Positions 57,781-64,000 of a DNA stretch of 64,000 bases are shown here, piece after piece; the first letter of the stretch is position 1, and each line of letters starts with the position of its first letter. This stretch comes from Flavobacteriales bacterium (lineage in GTDB: Bacteria > Bacteroidota > Bacteroidia > Flavobacteriales_F > PHOS-HE28). The stretch covers positions 1 through 64,000 of the forward strand of contig JACJZF010000005.1 of NCBI GenBank assembly GCA_020635725.1. The letters run 5' to 3'. The notes beneath the pieces were generated by a model. That model was not told the DNA's origin. It saw nothing but the letters and a program-made list of their open reading frames with translations, and searched no databases. The position numbers and the translations under genes were made by a program.

Positions 57781-58485
57781 TCAATGGCAGACCACGGCCT
57801 CCGCGCCCGCAGCGGGTGCCGAAGGACTCAGGTAGGGGATGCCGAGATCGAGGCCGCGCAGCACCAGCAGCAGGCCCACCACGCCGACGAGCACCGGCGA
57901 TGCCTTGCGCAGTGCGCGGCGTGAGCGCTCGCCCAGCAATCCATTGCTCATGCGCAGCGCGACGAGCAAGGGCCAGGTGCCCAGGCCGAAGAGGAGCATG
58001 TAGAAGGCGCCGCTCAGCGCATCGCCCATGGCCGATGCGCCGATGGCCGCGCCGTAAACGAGGCCGCAGGGCAGCAGTCCGTTCAGCATGCCGGTGAGCA
58101 TAAGTGCCTCTGGCGCGGTGCGCTTGAGGTTGCGCGCCAGCACACTCTTCACACGGCCGATGAGCAGCACGCCCTTGCTGGTGGGCAGCCACTTCTCGAG
58201 TAATCCGGGCAGCGCCACGCTCAGGATCAGCAGCGCACCCGCCACGATCGCGGCGCCCTGTTGCAGACCAGCGAGCTCCAGTCCCTTGCCGAAGGCGCCG
58301 AAGGCCGCACCGATGAGCGCATAGGTGACTATGCGGCCGGTGTTGAGCAGCAAGGTGCTCGATAGCCGCGATCCCCAGGTGGGGCGCGGCGATGGAACAG
58401 CCAGCGCGATGGGGCCGCACATGCCCACGCAATGGGCGCTGCCAGCAGCACCGAGCAGGAGCGCGGTGGCCAGCAGAGGGTTCAT
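57781..58485 (-). CDS. TauE/SafE-type membrane protein of the cbb3 cluster
   Basis: This 234-residue protein has about six transmembrane segments and two cysteine-bearing helices: SAHCVGMCGPIALAV near the N-terminus and NGLLPCGLVYGAA mid-protein. These resemble the metal-handling motifs of DsbD/CcdA and of copper-related sulfite-exporter-family proteins found next to cbb3 oxidase genes. A role in delivering copper or reductant to the oxidase is plausible but unproven. It overlaps the FixH gene start/stop (ATGA) and is the last gene of the cbb3 operon. Confidence 0.85.
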   Translation of the reverse strand: MNPLLATALLLGAAGSAHCVGMCGPIALAVPSPRPTWGSRLSSTLLLNTGRIVTYALIGAAFGAFGKGLELAGLQQGAAIVAGALLILSVALPGLLEKWLPTSKGVLLIGRVKSVLARNLKRTAPEALMLTGMLNGLLPCGLVYGAAIGASAMGDALSGAFYMLLFGLGTWPLLVALRMSNGLLGERSRRALRKASPVLVGVVGLLLVLRGLDLGIPYLSPSAPAAGAEAVVCH

Positions 58486-58919
58486 TGCACCACGAGCTTG
58501 TCGGAGCTGTGGTAGCTCACGCCATCCACCTGCCAGTCGAGCGATGCATCGTAGCGGCCCGTGGCCATGCCGAGCGGCGAACTGGCGAACTGGGCATCGG
58601 TCAACGGGCCGATGGTGATGGTGCGGTCGCCCTTGGCATCGTTCGGTCGCAGCAGCGTGAGCGTGCCGGTGATCGTCTTGCCGGCCAGTTCGACGGGGAA
58701 GCCCAGCACGATGCGGTCATCGGCGGCATCGAAGCGCACCGGTGCCGAGAGGGCATGGGCGCGGGCCTGCGCATCGATCCGTTCCTGGTAGCGCAGCTCC
58801 TCAGCGTAATACTCCTCGGTGACGAGCGATTCCATGTGCCTGCTGCCGATGACGAACAAGGTGGCCAGCATGGCAGCGAAGCCGATCAGGCTCAAGGCGA
58901 TTGCTTTTCCCCAATTCAT
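58482..58919 (-). CDS. fixH: FixH/CcoH-family cbb3 oxidase assembly protein
   Basis: This 145-residue protein has an N-terminal transmembrane helix (AIALSLIGFAAMLATLFVIG) followed by the FixH pattern ESLVTEEYYAEELRYQERID and a small beta domain (IVLGFPVELAGKTITGTLTL). FixH/CcoH is needed for assembly or stability of cbb3-type cytochrome c oxidase. It sits between ccoG and the safE-like gene with overlapping start and stop codons on both sides. Confidence 0.87.
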   Translation of the reverse strand: MNWGKAIALSLIGFAAMLATLFVIGSRHMESLVTEEYYAEELRYQERIDAQARAHALSAPVRFDAADDRIVLGFPVELAGKTITGTLTLLRPNDAKGDRTITIGPLTDAQFASSPLGMATGRYDASLDWQVDGVSYHSSDKLVVQ

Positions 58920-60343
58920 GTCCCGGGAGGTTTAAGGGGGCCAACGAAGGAAGTGCTCACTTTCTCCAGCAGCCTGTCGCCGCTGTACACGCCCACCACG
59001 ACGCGTGTCTTCATGTCGTGTATCGCGTTCTTCGGCACGATGATGAAGACCTCGCCGCTGGCCAGTTCGCCCGGTTGCAGCACGATGGGCTTGCCCACCA
59101 CCATCACCTCGCCATCGATGCTCTCCAGCTTCAGGGTGAGAGGCAGCTCGTTAGGCGTCTTGTTCACCGTCTTGAGCGCGTACAGGTTGCTGATGGTGCC
59201 GTCGGGACGCTCCTGGAAGAGCATGCCGGGGGTGCGCAGCAGGGTGGTCTCGGTATCGCTGCGCGTGGCGATCATGGTGACGAGCACGCCTACGAGCACC
59301 AGCAGCACGGCGCTGTACGCCTTCATGCGCAGGGTGAACACGAAGGGCTTCTTGTCGGCGATCTCCGATTCGCTGGCGTAGCGCACCAGTCCGCGCGGCA
59401 GCCCCACGCTGTCCATGATGTGGTCGCAGGCATCGATGCAGGCGGTGCAGTTGATGCACTCGAGCTGCGTGCCGTTGCGGATGTCGATGCCGGTGGGGCA
59501 TACATGCACGCAGGCCTTGCAGTCGATGCAGTCGCCCTTGCCCGCAGCGGCGCGGTCCTCGCCCTTGCGCCAGGCGGAGCGCTGCTCGCCGCGCACGTGG
59601 TCGTAGGCGATCACCACGCTCTTGCGGTCAAGCAGCACGCCTTGCAGGCGGCCGTACGGGCAAACGGTGGTGCAGGCCTGCTCGCGGAAGAAGGCGAAGT
59701 TGCCGTAGAACACCGCGCTGAAGCCCAGCATGGCCAGCAGTCCGCCCACATGCTGGCTCGGCGGGTCGGTGATGATGCGCACCAGTTCATCGCTGCCCAC
59801 GATGTAGGCCAGGAAGGTGTTGCCGATGACGAAGCTGATGGCGAAGAAGAGGAGGTGCTTGAGGCTCTTCTTCCAGAGCTTCTCCGCGGTCATGGGGCCC
59901 TTGTTCAGCGCCTGCTGGTGCTTCCAGTCGCCCTCGATCCAGTACTCGATGCGGCGGAACACATGCTCCATGAACACGGTCTGCGGGCACGCCCAGCCGC
60001 AGAAGAGGCGGCCGAAGGCCACCGTGAAGAGCGCGATGAAGACGATGGTGGAGATGATGCCGATCACGAAGATCAGGAAGTCCTGGGGCCAGAAGACCTG
60101 GCCGAAGAAGACGAAGCGCCGCTCGATGATGTTGATCATCAGCAGCGGCTCACCCCCGATGTGGATCCACGGGCCCGCGAGCAGCAGGGTCAGCAGGGCA
60201 TAGGCGAAGAGCTGCCGGCGGTTGGTGAAGCGGCCGCTCGGCTTCTTGGGGTAAACCCAGAGGCGCTTGCCCTTCTTGTCCACGGTGCTGATCGCATCGC
60301 GGAAGCTCTCATCGCGCTGGATATGCGCTGGCTGCTTGCTCAT
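58916..60343 (-). CDS. ccoG: CcoG, cbb3 oxidase maturation ferredoxin-type membrane protein
   Basis: This 475-residue membrane protein (about five helices) has the CcoG/RdxA/FixG pattern: the FCGWACPQTVFMEH cysteine motif, CTTVCPYGRLQ, and two ferredoxin-like 4Fe-4S motifs in DCIDCKACVHVCPTGID and CINCTACIDACDH. It reduces copper for cbb3 oxidase assembly. A C-terminal Ig-like domain (PLTLKLESIDGEVMVVGKPI) follows the last helix. Its stop overlaps the fixH start, and ccoP ends one base before it. Confidence 0.95.
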   Translation of the reverse strand: MSKQPAHIQRDESFRDAISTVDKKGKRLWVYPKKPSGRFTNRRQLFAYALLTLLLAGPWIHIGGEPLLMINIIERRFVFFGQVFWPQDFLIFVIGIISTIVFIALFTVAFGRLFCGWACPQTVFMEHVFRRIEYWIEGDWKHQQALNKGPMTAEKLWKKSLKHLLFFAISFVIGNTFLAYIVGSDELVRIITDPPSQHVGGLLAMLGFSAVFYGNFAFFREQACTTVCPYGRLQGVLLDRKSVVIAYDHVRGEQRSAWRKGEDRAAAGKGDCIDCKACVHVCPTGIDIRNGTQLECINCTACIDACDHIMDSVGLPRGLVRYASESEIADKKPFVFTLRMKAYSAVLLVLVGVLVTMIATRSDTETTLLRTPGMLFQERPDGTISNLYALKTVNKTPNELPLTLKLESIDGEVMVVGKPIVLQPGELASGEVFIIVPKNAIHDMKTRVVVGVYSGDRLLEKVSTSFVGPLKPPGT

Positions 60344-60344
60344 C

Positions 60345-61535
60345 TCAGAGTGAGGCCACCTTCACGGAGGCGGTGTCCACCGGAACGGCGGTGCTGTCCG
60401 CCGCCGGTGCGGCCTCGTCCTTCCAAAGATCGCCCTGCGGCGGCTTCTGCGTGGAGGGGCCGGTGCCCTGCAGGCTCAGGATGTAGCTGGCGAGCGCCTG
60501 AATCTCCTGTGGCTTGAACTGGGATTTCCAGCTGATCATGCCTTTCTCGGGCACGCCGTACTTGATGGTCCTGAACACGTTCTTCACGCCGCCGCCATGC
60601 AGCCAGTAGGCGTCGGTGAGGTTGGGGCCGACCGAGGTCTCAGCGCCCGCGGCGTCAGGACCGTGGCAGGCCGCGCAGTACTGCACGAAGGTGGCCTTGG
60701 CCCCGGCAAGGGCGGTCGCGTCGTCGGTGATGGTCACGTTGTTCTCGTCAACCGCCCCGGCGCTCTTGGCCATGTAGGCGGCGATGTCGGATTTGGCCTG
60801 CTCCATCTCGGCCACGTACTCGTCATGCTGATTCGGCATCGTCCTGGTCACGTGCGCGTTGATCAAGTAGATGACGCCCCAGGCGATGGTGCCGTAGAAC
60901 AGCCACAGCCACCATGGCGGCAGCACGTTGTCCAGCTCGCGGATGCCGTCGTACTCGTGGTGCAGCAGCAGGTCGCGCTCCTCCACCTCGCGGCTCGGGC
61001 GGCGGGTGAGCATGCCCATCATGCGCTGCATCAGGCTCGGAGCCTTCACCTTGGCAGCGGCCTTGGCCTTCTCCTCCTCGAACACGCCGGTGATGGCGGT
61101 CATGGTGCCCCGGATGAGGTTCACCTGCACCAGGATGATGATGAAGAGCATGATGTTCACCACGAGCAGGAAGTAGAAGAGCTCCTGGTTCGTCATCGCC
61201 GCCTTGGGTGCCTGGTAGGCCTGCGCGCTGGCGGGCAGCGAGAGCAGCATCAGCGCCGGGATCAGCACGGCGGCCCCGCGACGCTCGGTGAGCTTCCGCA
61301 TCCAGCCGCTGCTGCCCATCATGGTGCCGAGCAAGCTGCTCAGCGCGATCACGATGATCACCTGCACCACGGCCAGGCCCAGCATCACGTAGTTCACCGT
61401 GCTGTTCGTGTCGATCATGGGAGGCGTGCCGGTCGCGGCGGCGGCATCGGCGCCTTGGGCGATCGCTGCGGTGCCGATGATGGTGGCGGCGGCCAGCGCG
61501 ATGGCGCGGCCCATGGAGGTGCGTTCAGTGCGCAT
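60345..61535 (-). CDS. ccoP: cbb3 oxidase subunit CcoP (mono-haem c)
   Basis: This 396-residue protein has four hydrophobic segments (MGRAIALAAATIIGTAAIA, VNYVMLGLAVVQVIIVIALS, LFYFLLVVNIMLFIIILVQV and PWWLWLFYGTIAWGVIYLI) and a single cytochrome c site, FVQYCAACHGPDA, with the axial methionine likely in KGMISWKSQF. Proteobacterial CcoP has two haem c sites; only one is visible here. It passes electrons to the CcoO haem. Its ATG lies within the end of ccoQ (11-base overlap), and ccoG follows. Confidence 0.92.
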   Translation of the reverse strand: MRTERTSMGRAIALAAATIIGTAAIAQGADAAAATGTPPMIDTNSTVNYVMLGLAVVQVIIVIALSSLLGTMMGSSGWMRKLTERRGAAVLIPALMLLSLPASAQAYQAPKAAMTNQELFYFLLVVNIMLFIIILVQVNLIRGTMTAITGVFEEEKAKAAAKVKAPSLMQRMMGMLTRRPSREVEERDLLLHHEYDGIRELDNVLPPWWLWLFYGTIAWGVIYLINAHVTRTMPNQHDEYVAEMEQAKSDIAAYMAKSAGAVDENNVTITDDATALAGAKATFVQYCAACHGPDAAGAETSVGPNLTDAYWLHGGGVKNVFRTIKYGVPEKGMISWKSQFKPQEIQALASYILSLQGTGPSTQKPPQGDLWKDEAAPAADSTAVPVDTASVKVASL

Positions 61536-61725
61536 GTTCGTTGGTGGCTTGGTTATCGTCGCTGGCGAGGGGCAGTGCGGACATGTGGTCCACATCGTCA
61601 CGGCGCATGCCGTGGACCCACCAGATCACGAAGAGGAAGATGCCGAGGAAGAGCAGGAAGGCCATCACCGGGAAGAGGTCGACCCCTTCGATCGATGTCA
61701 TGTGGCCCTTGATGAACTTGAGCAT
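61525..61725 (-). CDS. ccoQ: Small cbb3 oxidase subunit CcoQ/FixQ-like
   Basis: This 66-residue protein has a single transmembrane helix (FPVMAFLLFLGIFLFVIWWV) followed by a charged tail (HGMRRDDVDHMSALPL), the typical CcoQ layout. It helps keep the oxidase complex stable. It lies between ccoNO and ccoP, the usual place for ccoQ. Confidence 0.85.
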   Translation of the reverse strand: MLKFIKGHMTSIEGVDLFPVMAFLLFLGIFLFVIWWVHGMRRDDVDHMSALPLASDDNQATNEHAH

Positions 61726-61746
61726 GGCGTTCGCTTTGATGGTTGA

Positions 61747-63930
61747 TCACTTCGCCTCCGCGACGGGCTGGGCCTTGATGTCGGTGCCCACACGTTGCAG
61801 GTAGGCGATCAGGGCGATGATCTCCTTGTCCGACTGAGCATCGATGCCGGCCTTCTTGAGGTTGGCGGCGATGGCAGCGCTCTGCTCGCTCAGGTGGGCA
61901 TTCGCCCGGTTCTCGAAACCGGGGGCGTAGGGCTTCTTGTCGTACGGCACGCCCATGGTCAGCATCGCCTCGATCTTGGCCTTCGTGGTGGTGGTATCGA
62001 GCGCGTGCTCGTACAGGTGGTGGTAGGGCGGCATCAGCGAGCCGGGGCTCATGCTGGTGGGGTCGTACATGTGGTAGTAGTGCCAGCTGTCGGGGTACTT
62101 GCCGCCTTCGCGCAGCAGGTCGGGACCCGTGCGCTTGCTGCCCCATTGGAAGGGGTGGTCGTACACGAACTCGCCCGCCTTCGCGTACTCGCCGTAACGC
62201 TCGGTCTCGCTGCGGAAGGGACGGATCATCTGGCTGTGGCAGGTGTAGCAGCCTTCGCGTACGTAGATATCGCGCCCGTGCAGCTCCAGCGGTGTGTAGG
62301 GCAGCACACTGGCGATGGTGGGCACATTGCTCTTCACGAGGAAGGTGGGCACCATCTCGAACAATCCGCCCGCGGCCACGAGCACGAGGCTCACCACCAG
62401 CATCTGGATGGGACGGCGCTCGATCCAGCGGTGCCAGTTGCCGCCCTCTTCCGGTGCGTTCTTCTCCAGCGCCGGTGCTTCGGCGTCCTCATCGGCGATC
62501 AAGCTGCCGGCCTTCACGGTCTTCACCACGTTGTACACCATGATCACCGCGCCAGAGAGGTAGAAGAGGCCGCCCAGGGCGCGCAGCCAGTAGGCGTACT
62601 TGATCTCCAGCACGGTGTCGAGGAAGTTCTTGTACACCAGGAACCCGTCGGGCGTGAACTGCTTCCACATCAGGCTCTGGAAGAAACCGGCCAGGTAGAG
62701 CGGCACGGCGTAGAACACGATGCCGAGCGTGGCGAGCCAGAAGTGCGTGTTCGCGAGCTTGGTGCTGTACAGCTTGGTGCCATAGAGGCGCGGCACCATC
62801 CAGTACACGATGCCGAAGGTGAGCATGCCGTTCCAGCCGATGCCGCCGATGTGCACGTGGGCGATGATCCAATCGGTGAAGTGCGCGATGCTGTTCCACA
62901 ACTTGGTGCTGAGCAGCGGGCCTTCGAGCGTGGCCATGCCGTAGCAGGTCACGGCCACCACCATGAACTTGAGCACGGGGTCCTCGCGCACACGGTCCCA
63001 GGCGCCGCGCAGGGTGAGCAGGCCGTTGAGCATGCCGCCCCAGCTCGGTGCGATGAGCATGATGCTGAACACCGTGCCGAGCGACTGCGCCCAGTCGGGC
63101 AGCGCGCTGTAGATCAAGTGGTGAGGACCCGCCCAGATGTAGAGGAAGATCAAGGACCAGAAGTGGATGATCGAGAGCCGGTAACTGTAAACCGGGCGGT
63201 TGGCGGCCTTCGGCATGAAGTAGTACATCAGGCCGAGGAAGGGCGTGGTGAGGAAGAAGGCCACCGCGTTGTGGCCGTACCACCACTGCACCAGGGCGTC
63301 CTGCACGCCGGCGTACCAGCTGTAGCTCTTGGTGAGCGAGATCGGCAGCTCGATGCTGTTCACGATGTGCAGCATGGCCACCGTGACCCAGGTGGCGATG
63401 TAGAACCAGATGGCCACGTACAGGTGGCGCTCGCGGCGCTTGAGGATGGTGCCGAACATGTTGATGCCGAAGACCACCCAGATCAGCGTGATCAGGATGT
63501 CGATCGGCCACTCGAGCTCGGCGTACTCCTTACCGGTGGTCATGCCCAGCGGAAGGGTCACCGCGGCCAGCAAGATGATCAGCTGCCAGCCCCAGAAGTG
63601 GATGCGGCTCAGCGCATCGCTGAACATGCGGGCCTTCAGCAGGCGCTGCAGGCTGTAGTAGGCACCGGCGAAGATGGCGTTGCCCACGAAGGCGAAGATG
63701 ACCGCGTTGGTGTGCAGCGGGCGCAGGCGGCCGAACTTCGTCCATTCAAGCTCTCCTAGCCAGGTGAAGGGCCGCACGATCCAGTAATACCATGCATCGG
63801 GCGGTGTGTTCTGCGCCACCATCTCCACGGCGATGATCAGGCCGACGAGCATCCCGACGATGCCCCATAGGATGGTGATGAAGAGGAAGTTCTTGACGAT
63901 CCGGTTATCGTACTTGAAGCGCTCGGTCAT
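61747..63930 (-). CDS. ccoNO: Fused cbb3 oxidase subunits CcoN-CcoO
   Basis: This 727-residue protein combines the catalytic CcoN (residues 1 to about 480) and the mono-haem CcoO (about 500-727). CcoN shows LHTNAVIFAF, the copper-B histidine and cross-linked tyrosine region in WYGHNAVAFF, GPHHL and the haem-binding AHVHIGGIGWNG. CcoO has the haem c site REGCYTCHSQMIRPF and the axial methionine region SLMPPYHHL. The complex reduces oxygen to water with high affinity while pumping protons. The N-O fusion is common in Bacteroidota. The start follows a three-base gap after the upstream ccoS fragment. Confidence 0.96.
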   Translation of the reverse strand: MTERFKYDNRIVKNFLFITILWGIVGMLVGLIIAVEMVAQNTPPDAWYYWIVRPFTWLGELEWTKFGRLRPLHTNAVIFAFVGNAIFAGAYYSLQRLLKARMFSDALSRIHFWGWQLIILLAAVTLPLGMTTGKEYAELEWPIDILITLIWVVFGINMFGTILKRRERHLYVAIWFYIATWVTVAMLHIVNSIELPISLTKSYSWYAGVQDALVQWWYGHNAVAFFLTTPFLGLMYYFMPKAANRPVYSYRLSIIHFWSLIFLYIWAGPHHLIYSALPDWAQSLGTVFSIMLIAPSWGGMLNGLLTLRGAWDRVREDPVLKFMVVAVTCYGMATLEGPLLSTKLWNSIAHFTDWIIAHVHIGGIGWNGMLTFGIVYWMVPRLYGTKLYSTKLANTHFWLATLGIVFYAVPLYLAGFFQSLMWKQFTPDGFLVYKNFLDTVLEIKYAYWLRALGGLFYLSGAVIMVYNVVKTVKAGSLIADEDAEAPALEKNAPEEGGNWHRWIERRPIQMLVVSLVLVAAGGLFEMVPTFLVKSNVPTIASVLPYTPLELHGRDIYVREGCYTCHSQMIRPFRSETERYGEYAKAGEFVYDHPFQWGSKRTGPDLLREGGKYPDSWHYYHMYDPTSMSPGSLMPPYHHLYEHALDTTTTKAKIEAMLTMGVPYDKKPYAPGFENRANAHLSEQSAAIAANLKKAGIDAQSDKEIIALIAYLQRVGTDIKAQPVAEAK

Positions 63931-63933
63931 CGC

Positions 63934-64000
63934 TCAGGATTTAGTGGAGGTGGCCCCGTCGGTTGGTTTGGCGGGGAGATGGTCGTTCAGCATGCGGACG
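63934..64000 (-). CDS. ccoS: C-terminal end of probable CcoS (cut by window edge)
   Basis: Only the last 21 residues are visible (VRMLNDHLPAKP and a short polar tail, then TGA). The VRML motif near the end and the position three bases before ccoNO fit the cbb3 assembly protein CcoS/FixS, but too little is seen to be certain. Confidence 0.5.
   Translation of the reverse strand, partial: VRMLNDHLPAKPTDGATSTKS

Noticed and set aside
1..64000. tRNA, rRNA, CRISPR arrays or insertion sequences
   Set aside because: No transposase motif, regular spacer-repeat array, tRNA T-loop pattern or rRNA-like stretch was recognised by eye; a dedicated search could still find a short RNA.

Overview
The window looks like chromosomal DNA from a high-G+C member of the Bacteroidota, probably Flavobacteriales-like. 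Four things point there: several secreted proteins end in type IX secretion (T9SS) sorting domains of type A and type B; the cbb3 oxidase has fused CcoN and CcoO; many starts are preceded by a Bacteroidota-type -7 box (TAnnTTTG or TAnnTTCG) and lack a Shine-Dalgarno sequence; and stop/start overlaps (ATGA, TGATG) are frequent. No rRNA, tRNA or CRISPR array was recognised.

Layout. 1-2453 (minus): a three-gene overlapping operon with a TPMT-family methyltransferase, a DUF1801 protein and a secreted SGNH hydrolase cut by the window edge. 2629-7897 (plus): a compact run of sodium symporter, GNAT, M20 amidohydrolase and two PLP racemases. 7898-11808: rlmD, def, a TPR lipoprotein and a dihydroorotase homologue. 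11805-19040: two large BatA/VWA-like membrane proteins around an MBOAT/SGNH acyl-transfer pair, plus a YdcF protein. 19045-22952: two paralogous T9SS-exported serine proteases. 23147-31666: uvrB, a SUMF1-domain protein, pyrD, an HMG-CoA-lyase-like gene, a metallophosphoesterase and a T9SS protein. Two GxxExxY genes in this stretch are each enclosed by their own inverted repeats. 31666-37860: membrane proteins, two glycosyltransferases, a PIN toxin between two related antitoxin-like genes, and a WcaF-type acetyltransferase. 37945-43260: a T9SS protein, a beta-lactamase-fold hydrolase, small membrane proteins and a TlpA-like protein. 43463-46844: a low-G+C accessory island with a DUF2971 gene. 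46869-52807: a fused 2-oxoacid dehydrogenase E1 and a large PKD-repeat T9SS protein broken by an internal stop codon. 53047-57713: a redox/stress regulatory block (TauE/SafE permease, REC-CRP response regulator, PAS histidine kinase, cysteine-dioxygenase-like enzyme, Crp/Fnr regulator, two small membrane proteins). 57781-64000: a cbb3 oxidase operon (ccoS-ccoNO-ccoQ-ccoP-ccoG-fixH-safE).

How it fits together. The right end is a high-affinity oxygen respiration module next to Crp/Fnr-family regulators. Two copies of a TGAC-N4-GTCA palindrome lie in promoters there, and in two of the promoters the distance from palindrome to -7 box is identical. The most unusual signals are the two GxxExxY gene cassettes bounded by unrelated inverted repeats, the palindromic and CAACC-type repeats lodged inside coding sequences (pyrD, the E1 gene, a glycosyltransferase), and the very short spacing between -7 boxes and start codons, which suggests many leaderless or near-leaderless transcripts.
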